Below, one piece after another: positions 8,626 to 16,976 of a stretch of DNA of 64,000 bases. The position numbers were made by a program, and so were the translations under genes. How positions within the stretch are numbered: position 1 is the first letter of the stretch; each line of letters begins with the position of its first letter. Source of the stretch: Calditrichota bacterium (lineage in GTDB: Bacteria > Electryoneota > RPQS01); contig JACJWA010000001.1 of NCBI GenBank assembly GCA_020637395.1, forward strand, positions 1,364,001 through 1,428,000. The letters are read 5' to 3'. The notes beneath the pieces were generated by a model that saw only the letters and a list, made by a program, of their open reading frames with translations, was not told the DNA's origin and ran no database searches.

Positions 8626-9426
8626 GTGGCAAGATCCGGTTCTATTGAAGGTGTTCTGCTGGGCCCAATCTATCTGCTTGGCAGACGCTTTGTCGAGTTC
8701 GTGGCCGAGTTCGGCAGGTTCGGGATGATGATGGGGCGCGTGGTGTCAGAAGTTGGCGACATCTTCAGACGACGAGACCTGTTCTTCAGAGAGTGTGTCC
8801 GATTAGGCACGGACAGTCTGCCGCTTGTGTTGGTAGTGGGCGTGTTCGCGGGCGCCGTCTCCGGATGGCAGCTTAGCTATCAGATGGAAGGCTATCTTCC
8901 GCGGGATCTCCTCGGCCCCGGCGTGTTCAAGAGCATTGTCCTTGAGATGGGCCCGGTCTTGACGGGGCTCGTCATCGCAGGACGCGTGGCCGCTTCGATT
9001 GCGGCAGAAATCGGCACCATGCGCGTCACCGAGCAGATTGACGCACTTGAGTCCATGGCCATTTCGAGTACGCGTTACCTTGCCGTCCCTCGAATCGCCG
9101 CCATGACGATCATGATGCCGATTCTGGTCGTGCAGGCAAACTTCATCGCATTGATGGGCGCATGGTTCGTCACAACCATGTTTCTTTCGTTCACCACCGC
9201 GCAATTCTGGGGATTAGTGCCAAACTTTTTCCACGTTTATGACATCATTTCGGGACTCCTCAAATCCTGTTTCTTCGGCATGAGTTCCGCAATGATCGGG
9301 TGCTATGTCGGTTTTGATGCGTCCGGCGGCGCGGAAGGTGTTGGAACCGCGACCATCAAAGCATTCGTCTGGAGTTCGATTGCGCTGCTTGTGCTGGACT
9401 ACATTCTTGCAATGATCCTGTTCTAA
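8626..9426 (+). CDS. mlaE: MlaE-family ABC transporter permease
   Basis: The 266-residue integral membrane protein carries the MlaE signatures: an amphipathic N-terminal helix, VVGVFAGAVSGWQ, the conserved EMGPVLTGLVIAGRVAASIAAEIGTMRVTEQIDALE stretch (read in short pieces), and a C-terminal helix rich in Leu and Ile. MlaE is the permease of the phospholipid transporter that keeps the outer leaflet asymmetric. It starts with GTG two bases after the preceding stop and overlaps the ATPase gene mlaF by TAATG, so it forms an operon with it. No mlaD (MCE domain), mlaB or mlaC follows, so the periplasmic partner must be elsewhere or different. Confidence 0.93.
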   Translation: MARSGSIEGVLLGPIYLLGRRFVEFVAEFGRFGMMMGRVVSEVGDIFRRRDLFFRECVRLGTDSLPLVLVVGVFAGAVSGWQLSYQMEGYLPRDLLGPGVFKSIVLEMGPVLTGLVIAGRVAASIAAEIGTMRVTEQIDALESMAISSTRYLAVPRIAAMTIMMPILVVQANFIALMGAWFVTTMFLSFTTAQFWGLVPNFFHVYDIISGLLKSCFFGMSSAMIGCYVGFDASGGAEGVGTATIKAFVWSSIALLVLDYILAMILF

Positions 9427-10178
9427 TGATTGAATCCAGAAATCTCAAGAAGAGCTTTGGGGAGAAGCAAGTTCTGCAGGGTGTGGACCTGACTATTCCC
9501 ACTGCGGAATCTCTCGTGATCATCGGCCAATCCGGCTGCGGAAAGTCGGTTTTTCTGAAACACCTGGTCGGGCTGCTTGATCCCGATGAAGGCGAAGTGT
9601 ATGTTGACGGGGACCGCATTTCCAACGCGGTACGTGCAGATGTCTATCGTATTCGCATGAAGTTCGGAGTGCTGTTTCAGAGCGCCGCGCTCTTCGACTC
9701 CATGACCGTCATGGATAACGTCTCGCTTGGACTGATTGAACACACTGATATGTCCCGGTCCGAGATTACGAAACGCGTGGCGGCGTGTCTCGAAATGGTC
9801 AGCCTGCCCGGCACGGAAAAGCTCAAGCCTTCAGAACTCTCCGGCGGCATGCGCAAACGCGTTGGTCTGGCTCGGGCGATTGCCATGAAGCCCAAGTACA
9901 TCCTATATGATGAACCGACAACAGGACTTGATCCGATCACGGCAGATTCGATCAACGATCTGATCATTTCGCTCAACGAAGAGTTGGACGTTACGACGAT
10001 CGTCGTCACGCACGACATGGTTTCTGCCTTTAAGATCGCGGACAGAATCGTCATGCTCCATGAAGGCAAGGTTGTGTTCACGGGTACGCCTGCGGAAACC
10101 AAGAGTACGAAACTCGGCATTGTCCGCCGTTTCATAGAGGGTGAATCGGAAGATCAATCCGTCGTGACGCATTACTGA
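9426..10178 (+). CDS. mlaF: MlaF-family ABC transporter ATPase
   Basis: The 250-residue ATPase has Walker A GQSGCGKS (34-41), Q-loop FQSAALFDSMTV, signature LSGGMRKR, Walker B with YDEPTTGLDP, and a switch histidine in VVTHDM. The FDSMTV segment after the Q-loop and the GGMRKR signature are typical of the MlaF/Mkl subfamily. It powers lipid transport through MlaE, to which it is translationally coupled by a one-base overlap. It is the last gene before a terminator. Confidence 0.94.
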   Translation: MIESRNLKKSFGEKQVLQGVDLTIPTAESLVIIGQSGCGKSVFLKHLVGLLDPDEGEVYVDGDRISNAVRADVYRIRMKFGVLFQSAALFDSMTVMDNVSLGLIEHTDMSRSEITKRVAACLEMVSLPGTEKLKPSELSGGMRKRVGLARAIAMKPKYILYDEPTTGLDPITADSINDLIISLNEELDVTTIVVTHDMVSAFKIADRIVMLHEGKVVFTGTPAETKSTKLGIVRRFIEGESEDQSVVTHY

Positions 10179-10202
10179 GACTTACACTACGACGCATATT
10201 GA

Positions 10203-10229
10203 AAGAGCCCCGCACGCGGGGCTCTTCTT
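10203..10229. terminator. Shared terminator hairpin between convergent mlaF and macB-like genes
   Basis: AAGAGCCCCG (10203-10212) and CGGGGCTCTT (10217-10226) form a 10-base stem with loop CACG. The flanking T-runs are short on both sides. The position between convergent genes fits a bidirectional terminator. Confidence 0.7.
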
Positions 10230-10253
10230 ACTCTATCGAATCAGCATCAGTTC

Positions 10254-11486
10254 TTACTCGTGATGAAGCGCCTGGATGGGATCCACCCGCGCCGCGCGCA
10301 AAGCTGGATAGAGACCGGACAAGATCGTTACGAGTCCAATCATTCCTGCGGAGATCAGCATGGTCTTTTCGGAAAGAATCGGAGCAGGAAGCCCCTCAGG
10401 GAGTTGCACGCTGTTCATCAGCTCGATCATGCCCCATCCTACAAACATCCCCCCGACTCCCGCCACGACCGTAATCACCAAGCACTCCAGAAAGAACTGC
10501 TTCACAATGTCCGCCGCGTTTGCTCCAATCGCGCGGCGAATCCCGATTTCACGGGTTCGTTCGACCACCGAAACCAGCATGATGTTCATGACTCCGAGTC
10601 CGCCGATCATCAACGTGATTGCTCCAATAGCCACCATGAGCGCATTGATCGCCGCAAAGACTTTCTCGGTTTCCATGGCGCTTTTGTGCGTGTCCCACAA
10701 GCTCAGGGCCTCGGGGTCCTCGGGGGAGAATTTGTGTACCTTGGCGACAATGTTCTTGAACTCCGTGACCGCAAGCTCGTGCTCGTCCACATTGTTAGGA
10801 GCGAAGATGAAATTCCCAAACCAGAATCGGTCATAGAGCGCAAGTTGCGTCGTGTAGGGGATCCAGACCACATCGTTGTCCGGTCCGTAATAACTCGAAT
10901 TCTGTTTCTTCTCTGACTTCCAGCCAATGATTAAGAACTCCCGCCCACCAATGAGAACCCGTTCATGGAGCGGATTGGAGTCTTCTCCAAACAGTTTTTT
11001 GCGCACCTCGTTGCCAATGACACAGACGCGCCTGGCCTCTTTTATGTCGCGATGTGAAATCCATCTGCCGTTGTCCGGAATGACATTGCGCAGCTCGCCG
11101 TAGGTCTCCCCCACGCCCGCCATTCGAGTATTAAAGATGCGCGGTCCCGCGCGCATCTCCGTGCTCCACGCGGAGACTTCCGGCGAAAACGTGAATAGCT
11201 GCGCCTTTGCCGCCAACGCTTCGTTGGTCTTTTCGTCAAACCGAATGGGATCGCCTTTTCGACCGGAGCCCGCCGCCAGACTTTTCCGGCCACCCCACAC
11301 GATCACGACATCCTTGCCCAACGACCGGATACCGCTCAGGGAATCTTCAGAGAATCCTGTGGCCAGTCCGGAAAGCAGCATCACCGAGGCGATTCCCCAC
11401 GTGACACCAAACATGGTCAGCGCACTGCGCAGACGATTAGCGCGCAGCGTCGCAAAGACCTGCCGGATCAACTCCAGAAAACCCAC
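10254..11486 (-). CDS. MacB-like ABC transporter permease without ATPase domain
   Basis: This 410-residue protein has an N-terminal membrane helix (RLRSALTMFGVTWGIASVML), a large periplasmic MacB-type domain (about residues 45-240), and three C-terminal helices in the FtsX fold with the IGIRRAIGA coupling motif. FtsX/MacB permeases export lipoproteins, peptides or macrolides, or transmit force. The start is GTG with GAGGAG seven bases upstream. It lies two bases after the HlyD-like gene and is its partner. No nucleotide-binding subunit is encoded nearby, so the ATPase is supplied from another locus. Confidence 0.9.
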   Translation of the reverse strand: MGFLELIRQVFATLRANRLRSALTMFGVTWGIASVMLLSGLATGFSEDSLSGIRSLGKDVVIVWGGRKSLAAGSGRKGDPIRFDEKTNEALAAKAQLFTFSPEVSAWSTEMRAGPRIFNTRMAGVGETYGELRNVIPDNGRWISHRDIKEARRVCVIGNEVRKKLFGEDSNPLHERVLIGGREFLIIGWKSEKKQNSSYYGPDNDVVWIPYTTQLALYDRFWFGNFIFAPNNVDEHELAVTEFKNIVAKVHKFSPEDPEALSLWDTHKSAMETEKVFAAINALMVAIGAITLMIGGLGVMNIMLVSVVERTREIGIRRAIGANAADIVKQFFLECLVITVVAGVGGMFVGWGMIELMNSVQLPEGLPAPILSEKTMLISAGMIGLVTILSGLYPALRAARVDPIQALHHE

Positions 11487-11487
11487 C

Positions 11488-12594
11488 TTAGTTCTCCTCT
11501 TGCGCGACGGTACCCGCGCTCACGATCTCTCCCCCATCCAACCCGCTGGTGACTTCAGTCCGGATACCATCTGAAATTCCCAGAACAACGGCACGGTCTT
11601 CTGTCGCACCCTGAATTGTGTCGGTGACGATTTTAACGAATGCGGAGTCTCCCTTGAAGAACAGAGCCATTTCATCCAGAATCGGTACGTCTTTGCGCTC
11701 ATCCACAACAATCTTCGCCGTGGCGCTCATGCCGACTTTCAGCGCTTCCTCTGCGTTTGCGACCTTCGCTTTCACGTTGAACACGATTTGCTGCTCTTTG
11801 TCGCTGTAGCGCCCTACCGGTGAGATATGATAGATCTCGCCTTCGAAACTTTGCCCTTGATAGGCCTGAACGGTGATGTTGGTTTTCAGTCCGACTTTGA
11901 GCTTACCGATGTCCGCCTCATCTACGTCGCCTCGAAACTCCACTTCCGTATGGTCTCCCATCGTGAGCACGACGGTGCCGCCGGATGCGGATGTCGTCGG
12001 AGTCACCGAAGCACCTTCGTCCAACTCGCGGGTGAAAATCAGGCCCGAGATCGGCGCCAAGACTGTCGTGGACGTACGGACAATCTCCATCCCCTCTTTG
12101 TGCTCCCCCATCTTTTCACGTTGAATCAAAGCCCACTCGGCTTCCGCTGCCGAAAGGCGGGCCTTTGCGCGCTCCAAAGTGCGCTCCGCATCCCGCAGAT
12201 TCTGCTCCGGTGCAAGCTGCTTGTCCGCAAGCTCTTTGGCGATTCTTAGGTCGTCCTCCGCCTGATGAACCTCCACTTCCGCCATTCTAAGCTCTTCTCG
12301 CGTGCGAACCTGCTCGGTTGGCGAAGCTTCCGGCGCAATCTCAAACAGCCGCTGGCCGGATTGCACCCAATCCCCTTCTTCGACGTAAAACGTCCGCACT
12401 GTCCCGCCCGTCTTCGAGCGAATGTCAATCTGGTGGAGTGGCTTGATGCTCCCTGTGGCCACCACAGTTTGCGTCAGGTCGCCCCGCTCCACAGCGCTGA
12501 GCTTCAGTTTGGATTTGGCTTTTGTGTCGTCCTTGCACGATAAGGCGAAAGCGGCGGAAAGTAACAGAAGAAGGGAAATTCTTAGGAAAGTCAT
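11488..12594 (-). CDS. MacA/HlyD-like periplasmic adaptor lipoprotein
   Basis: With the ATG at 12594 the protein has 368 residues and a lipoprotein signal peptide ending in AFALSC at about residue 20. It then shows the adaptor layout: a lipoyl-like beta domain (LTQTVVATGSIKPLHQIDI), an alpha-helical hairpin at about 90-145 (ELRMAEVEVHQAEDDLRIAKE), the second half of the lipoyl domain (VLAPISGLI), and beta-barrel and membrane-proximal domains. Such proteins bridge an inner-membrane permease to an outer-membrane channel. An upstream ATG at 12645 would add 17 polar residues in front of the signal and seems less likely, although GGGGA precedes it. It is followed by the MacB-like permease. A hairpin with a T-run lies in its leader. 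Confidence 0.88.
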   Translation of the reverse strand: MTFLRISLLLLLSAAFALSCKDDTKAKSKLKLSAVERGDLTQTVVATGSIKPLHQIDIRSKTGGTVRTFYVEEGDWVQSGQRLFEIAPEASPTEQVRTREELRMAEVEVHQAEDDLRIAKELADKQLAPEQNLRDAERTLERAKARLSAAEAEWALIQREKMGEHKEGMEIVRTSTTVLAPISGLIFTRELDEGASVTPTTSASGGTVVLTMGDHTEVEFRGDVDEADIGKLKVGLKTNITVQAYQGQSFEGEIYHISPVGRYSDKEQQIVFNVKAKVANAEEALKVGMSATAKIVVDERKDVPILDEMALFFKGDSAFVKIVTDTIQGATEDRAVVLGISDGIRTEVTSGLDGGEIVSAGTVAQEEN

Positions 12595-12662
12595 GAAAAC
12601 ACCATGGTCAAGGGTACTATCACTTTGAGTCATCTTATCGCCCATTTGTTTCCCCGAAAAAC

Positions 12663-12687
12663 AAAAAACCCGCGGTTGGCTGCGGGT
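12663..12687 (-). terminator. Terminator-like hairpin in the leader of the MacA-like gene
   Basis: Read on the minus strand, ACCCGC pairs with GCGGGT around an 8-base loop and is followed directly by a run of T. No minus-strand gene ends here. The element lies about 20-45 bases before the 12645 candidate start, with a possible -10 TATAAT at 12729-12734 upstream of it. It is either an attenuator or a stray terminator against antisense reads from the mraZ region. Confidence 0.55.
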
Positions 12688-12814
12688 GGTGAGAGGCGAT
12701 GTGACCTCCGGTTTGGTGATGTGTGAGTATTATATGAGTGCAGAAGGAGACTATAATTTTGTATTTCAAACGCTTACACGCTCACAACCGATCTCTAAGC
12801 CGGGCCCAAAGCCC

Positions 12815-12843
12815 TTGACATTCCTTCGGCTGGGCAGTATCTT
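12815..12843 (+). promoter_or_regulatory. Predicted sigma-70-type promoter of the dcw cluster
   Basis: TTGACA (12815-12820), a 17-base spacer, and TATCTT (12838-12843). The predicted start near 12850 leaves a leader of about 39 bases before mraZ at ATG 12889. It also argues against an alternative GTG start at 12853, whose ribosome-binding site would overlap the -10 region. Confidence 0.7.
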
Positions 12844-12888
12844 AGGGGGAGAGTGGTAAGTTTTGGCAAGGATCGGCAAGACCAGCCT

Positions 12889-13356
12889 ATGATTCGGTTA
12901 CCTTTTGTTGGCACACACTCCGCAGCTTTGGACGATAAGGGCCGCCTTTCGATCCCCGCGGAATTCAGAAATGCGCTTCCTCAAGAGGAGAAGCTGCATG
13001 TTGTGCTCACGATAGGCAGCTCGGACTTCATCAACGCCTTTCCAGTAGACTATTTTAACACGTTTTACGCGCCTGGCGAAAACGACACCGCTGACTTTGC
13101 CCTGGAGGAATCCATTGATCGGGACATGATCCTCTTGTCGGAGGCCGCTGTTCGCCCGATTGACGGTCAGGGACGAATCACCATTCCGCAGAACCTTCTC
13201 AAACAGGCCAATATGGCTCGTGAAGTCATCTTCCTTGGCCGCCAGAAGTTTTTCACGATCTGGAACGCCGAAGCCTATCAGGCTCGCGCAGACCAACTTC
13301 GCCTTTCCAAGGCCGATGCCTGGCAAATGCTAACCAACAAGAACAAGAAGGGCTAA
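12889..13356 (+). CDS. mraZ: MraZ, transcriptional regulator of the division and cell wall cluster
   Basis: The protein has 155 residues with two SpoVT/AbrB-like halves, each with the DxKGR motif: LDDKGRLSIPAEFR at about 14-27 and IDGQGRITIPQNLL further on, plus LGRQKFFTIWNAEAY, a typical MraZ close. MraZ binds DNA as an oligomeric ring upstream of its own operon and tunes dcw transcription. It is the first gene after the predicted promoter. The start ATG 12889 fits the family's usual distance of about 10-15 residues before the first motif. A longer form from GTG 12853 is possible but conflicts with the promoter. Confidence 0.95.
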   Translation: MIRLPFVGTHSAALDDKGRLSIPAEFRNALPQEEKLHVVLTIGSSDFINAFPVDYFNTFYAPGENDTADFALEESIDRDMILLSEAAVRPIDGQGRITIPQNLLKQANMAREVIFLGRQKFFTIWNAEAYQARADQLRLSKADAWQMLTNKNKKG

Positions 13357-13358
13357 CA

Positions 13359-13583
13359 ATGGGCCTGCACATCCACACGAACCAAGACGCAGATCAAGCT
13401 CTGCTTAAGATAGCCGGAGACCTGAAAGCCGCTTCACTTCGTCAGCTTGAGGCCGCTGTTCAGCACTTTCAGTCGCGCGGCTGCAAGATTATTCGCATCG
13501 AACATGACTTCGACGCCCCGGTGCATACGTGGGCGCACGAGGTCAGAGATGTCTCCGATCTTATCGCCATCCGTCAGGACTAG
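13359..13583 (+). CDS. Small STAS-like protein in the dcw cluster (possibly truncated)
   Basis: This 74-residue ORF starts two bases after mraZ. The segment LLKIAGDLKAASLRQLEAAV resembles the first strand and helix of a STAS (anti-sigma-antagonist) domain, where a G-x-L-D/K pattern precedes a helix. The match is by eye and weak. A full STAS domain is about 100-110 residues. Here the frame stays open for another 30 codons after the TAG at 13581-13583 and closes with TGA at 13674-13676, inside the start region of rsmH, which would give about 105 codons. It may be a truncated gene, a stop with read-through, or a sequence error. Its role in the cluster is unknown. Confidence 0.6.
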   Translation: MGLHIHTNQDADQALLKIAGDLKAASLRQLEAAVQHFQSRGCKIIRIEHDFDAPVHTWAHEVRDVSDLIAIRQD

Positions 13584-13659
13584 CTTCTTGACGGCATCCC
13601 GGTGGTTGTCCGCAGCGATCACCGGGGCAAATTCTCTGTCTGCTCCTTGAGTTCTCAAT

Positions 13660-14580
13660 TTGTCACCGTTGCCTGAGCCCTATCACATTCCGGTACTCGC
13701 CGACGAGGTCGTGAAATGGCTGATTACCGATGCTGATGGCGACTATGCCGATTTAACGGTCGGTGGAGGCGGACATGCAAAGAGAATCTTGGAGAATTTG
13801 GGTCGAGCGGGCAGATTATGCGGAATTGACCGGGATCAGGAAGCGATCGAGGAGGCAAGGAGGATGTTGCCAGATCGCATCGTTCTGTGGAATATACGAT
13901 TCTCTGACATTGCGAGCAAGCTCTCAGACTGGTCAAATGACGGTTTTTCTGGATTTTTGCTCGATCTCGGAGTCTCGTCGCATCAACTTGATGCTGCAGA
14001 ACGAGGGTTCAGCTACCGGTTTGACGGTCCGCTTGACCTGAGAATGTCCGCCCACGCTGGCGAATCCGCCAGCGACCTCTTGGCTCGGCTCACTGAGACC
14101 GAGTTGCGGACGCTCCTCAGGAATCTGGGAGAAGAGCCGCAGGCGAATCGAATTGCGAGAGCAATCCTGAGATCTCGCGCCGCAGCCCCGATCACGACGA
14201 CAGGACAGTTGGCCAGCATCATTCGCCATTCTGTGCCTGCCACCGCGCATAAGTCCTTGCCGCGAGTCTTTCAAGCGCTTCGCATCGCGGTGAACAACGA
14301 GTTAGAAGAACTTGATCAGGTTCTCACTGATACATGGGAATTGCTCCGGTCCGGCGGCCGACTGTGCGTGATCTCCTATCACTCGCTTGAAGACCGGCCC
14401 GTGAAAAGATTCATGCAGAACAAGGTGCATCGTCCTGCTGATCTCGCCTTGCCCTTCGCACCTCCCCCACCTGCCCTTGGACGTTTTCCCGTTCGAGGTC
14501 CAGTCCTTCCAACAGCTGAAGAAATCGCGCGAAACTCGCGCGCTCGCAGTGCCAAACTGAGAGTCATCGAGAAAATCTGA
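13660..14580 (+). CDS. rsmH: 16S rRNA (cytosine-1402-N4)-methyltransferase RsmH
   Basis: This 306-residue protein carries the MraW/RsmH signatures: HIPVLADEVV at the start, GGGGH at residues 35-39 for S-adenosylmethionine binding, GIDRDQEAI, LLDLGVSSHQLD, RGFSYRFDGPLDLRM, and YHSLEDRPVKRFM near the end. It methylates C1402 in the ribosomal P site. There is no ATG. TTG at 13660 or TTG at 13669 are the candidate starts and neither has a clear ribosome-binding site, so translation may be coupled to the upstream ORF. It is the usual second gene of the dcw cluster. Confidence 0.95.
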   Translation: MSPLPEPYHIPVLADEVVKWLITDADGDYADLTVGGGGHAKRILENLGRAGRLCGIDRDQEAIEEARRMLPDRIVLWNIRFSDIASKLSDWSNDGFSGFLLDLGVSSHQLDAAERGFSYRFDGPLDLRMSAHAGESASDLLARLTETELRTLLRNLGEEPQANRIARAILRSRAAAPITTTGQLASIIRHSVPATAHKSLPRVFQALRIAVNNELEELDQVLTDTWELLRSGGRLCVISYHSLEDRPVKRFMQNKVHRPADLALPFAPPPPALGRFPVRGPVLPTAEEIARNSRARSAKLRVIEKI

Positions 14581-14583
14581 ACC

Positions 14584-14943
14584 ATGTCCACGCTCACAGC
14601 CCCCGCAGCACTCTATCGCCCGAAACGGTTGCCGCGCGTCTTGCGACGCCAAGCGGCGCTGATTCGATTGCTGTCGGTGTTGGGTGTCTTGGCCGTGATC
14701 GGACTTTTTGTTGCTTGGCGAAACTTCACGTATCAGCAGCTCACGATTGACACGGCTCGTCAGCGTTCCCAAATCATGCAGTTGGAAGAAGAGAACCGAC
14801 ACCTGAATGGCCTCATCGAGGCGGCGGCACCATATCCCGACGTGGCGAACTGGGCACAGAAGACCAGGGGTTGGAAGGCCCGCAAAGAACGTGTGGACAC
14901 CGTGTTCGTGAAGTCCACGATCAGCGGAGGGGTGGCAAAGTGA
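14584..14943 (+). CDS. ftsL: FtsL-like cell division protein
   Basis: The 119-residue protein has a short basic cytoplasmic tail, one membrane helix at about 29-48 (LSVLGVLAVIGLFVAW), and a periplasmic coiled coil (RQRSQIMQLEEENRHLNGLI). Position and topology between rsmH and ftsI identify it as FtsL, since FtsL sequences are poorly conserved. FtsL joins FtsB and FtsQ and helps activate FtsW-FtsI. It starts four bases after rsmH and its stop overlaps the GTG start of ftsI. Confidence 0.85.
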   Translation: MSTLTAPAALYRPKRLPRVLRRQAALIRLLSVLGVLAVIGLFVAWRNFTYQQLTIDTARQRSQIMQLEEENRHLNGLIEAAAPYPDVANWAQKTRGWKARKERVDTVFVKSTISGGVAK

Positions 14944-16976
14944 ATCCAACTCCTCCGAAACACGTCTTTGCCCTTCAACCGACCAGAAAGACCGGCCGCG
15001 AACGAATCATTGCGGTCATGTTCTTCGTTGTTCTGTTCACATTTGCCGCGCGTCTCGTCCAGTTGCAGGTTGTCGAGCACAGCCGCTGGTACAGTTTGGC
15101 TCAGGGACAGATGCTTGATCGTGCGCGCGAGTCCATGCCGCGAGGAGAGATCAGAGATCGCAGCGGACTACCCCTTGCCGTGACTCTGCCGCTTTCTTAT
15201 GCCGTTGGATTCCGACCGCATGAGGGGATTGATCGCGACTTTATTGCGGCTGAGCTCGGAAGGTATCTCCCCTACCCCGATTCCATGATTCGGACCAAGA
15301 TGGAACGATCCACCTACACGTATCTTGCGCGACTGGTGGACTGGCAAGTCAAACAGGACATAGATTCTCTCCATTTGCCGGGTATTGAGTTTGTCAAGGA
15401 AGCAAGACGGAGCTACCCCGCGACGACTGCGGCAAGTACTGTCGTCGGATTTTCTAACGTGGATGGTGTCGGGCTTTCCGGTATTGAATTGTCGCTTGAT
15501 TCGCTGCTCTGCGGAGACCGCCGCGAAATGGTTGTCTGGAATGATGCCCGCCGCGCCGTACCCGCAGTGATGAGTCCCTTGGACGACGATAAAGCGCATT
15601 CGGGCGCGAACGTGTTCCTGACCATTGACCTTGAGCTCCAGTCCATTCTCGACCGCAGTCTTGCGCAAGGCCTGGACGGACGCACCTATGAGCGCGCCTG
15701 CGCGGTGTTGATGGACCCCTTCACGGGCGAAGTTCTTGGACTATCCACTCTTCCCACCTTTGATCCCAACGCCTATTCCGACTATTCGAATGGTGAGCGC
15801 CGCTGCTGGCCTGTCACCGACCTCTTTGAGCCCGGCTCAATCTTCAAGATCGTTACGGTTTCCGCCGGACTTGAAGAGGGAGTGGTTACCCCCTCGACCA
15901 TGATTGACTGTGAAGGCGGCGCTTACCGTGTTCCTGGAAAAGTCCTGCACGATGCGCACTCTTACGGGGTTCTGTCCCTGGCCGAAGTATTTGCCAAGTC
16001 ATCCAACATCGGATGCGCCAAAGTCGCTGAACGTCTCCGCGCCGAAACGTTTTACTCGTGGATTCAGAAGTTTGGATTTGGCACAAAGACCGACGTGGGT
16101 TTGGCCGCTGAACCGTCCGGACTCGTACCGAAACCCGCTAACTGGAGCGGACCGACGAGATCCAATCTGGCTATTGGACAGGGAGTTTCCGTCACGGCTC
16201 TGCAGATTGCCGCGGCATACTCCGCCATTGCCAACGGGGGCATGCTGATGCAACCCAAGTTGATCAAGGCGCTCGAATTCCCCACAGGCGAATTGGTCTC
16301 GTTTGATCCGGTTGCACTGCGCCCAGTCATGAGCAAAGAACATGCTCAAGAGATGACCCGATTGATGCAGCAGGTTGTTGAGCACGGAACGGGTGGCGAA
16401 GCGAAGATTGAAGGAGTCGCCATCGCTGGAAAGACAGGCACCGCGCAAAAAGTCAATCTCGAAGCCAAGACCTACTATTCAAACCGCTACGTCTCTTCCT
16501 TCGCCGGATTCTTCCCGGCGGATCACCCGCGCTACGTTTTGCTGGTCGTCGTAGATGATCCACGCGGATCAGGATACTACGGCGGTCAGATTTCGGCTCC
16601 CGTGTTTGCCTCGATTGCCCGCGAGATTCTGGAAGAGCGGCACTCCTACTTGCTTCCCAAGCCTACTGATACCGACTCTACCGAAGATGTGAAGTCCAAG
16701 GCAAACGATGAGCCGGACAGCTCAAAGTCCGGGGAGTTTGCTTTTGACACAACTCAGTATGTTGGCATACCACTCGTCGACGTTCCAAATGTGATCGGAC
16801 TGCCGCTGCGACTTGCCGCCGGACGTATGCAGGACGCTGGATTGACCGCGACTCTCACCGGCAACGGAATTGTTGTTTCGCAATTTCCACCGGCAGGCGA
16901 GCGAATTCCGAAGACGATTGTCTGTCAGGTTACTGCGCAGCCAAAGACCGCCGCTCAGTATGCCGCTTCTAACTGA
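14940..16976 (+). CDS. ftsI: Penicillin-binding protein FtsI (PBP3), division transpeptidase, with PASTA domain
   Basis: From the GTG at 14940 (GGAGGGG upstream) the protein has 678 residues. It has one N-terminal membrane helix (about 24-41), a PBP dimerisation domain, and a transpeptidase domain with all three motifs: S300-x-x-K303 in PGSIFK, S354-S355-N356, and K498-T499-G500. Residues about 612-672 form one PASTA domain (VPNVIGLPLRLAAGRMQDAG). It cross-links septal peptidoglycan together with FtsW. A PASTA domain is more often seen in Gram-positive or spore-type PBPs (SpoVD-like) than in proteobacterial FtsI. The gene overlaps ftsL by 4 bases and murE by 17. Confidence 0.95.
   Translation: MNPTPPKHVFALQPTRKTGRERIIAVMFFVVLFTFAARLVQLQVVEHSRWYSLAQGQMLDRARESMPRGEIRDRSGLPLAVTLPLSYAVGFRPHEGIDRDFIAAELGRYLPYPDSMIRTKMERSTYTYLARLVDWQVKQDIDSLHLPGIEFVKEARRSYPATTAASTVVGFSNVDGVGLSGIELSLDSLLCGDRREMVVWNDARRAVPAVMSPLDDDKAHSGANVFLTIDLELQSILDRSLAQGLDGRTYERACAVLMDPFTGEVLGLSTLPTFDPNAYSDYSNGERRCWPVTDLFEPGSIFKIVTVSAGLEEGVVTPSTMIDCEGGAYRVPGKVLHDAHSYGVLSLAEVFAKSSNIGCAKVAERLRAETFYSWIQKFGFGTKTDVGLAAEPSGLVPKPANWSGPTRSNLAIGQGVSVTALQIAAAYSAIANGGMLMQPKLIKALEFPTGELVSFDPVALRPVMSKEHAQEMTRLMQQVVEHGTGGEAKIEGVAIAGKTGTAQKVNLEAKTYYSNRYVSSFAGFFPADHPRYVLLVVVDDPRGSGYYGGQISAPVFASIAREILEERHSYLLPKPTDTDSTEDVKSKANDEPDSSKSGEFAFDTTQYVGIPLVDVPNVIGLPLRLAAGRMQDAGLTATLTGNGIVVSQFPPAGERIPKTIVCQVTAQPKTAAQYAASN

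Noticed and set aside
12853..12888. GTG start of mraZ at 12853 with AGGGGG before it
   Set aside because: The Shine-Dalgarno-like stretch overlaps the promoter's -10 and start region, and family alignment favours ATG 12889.
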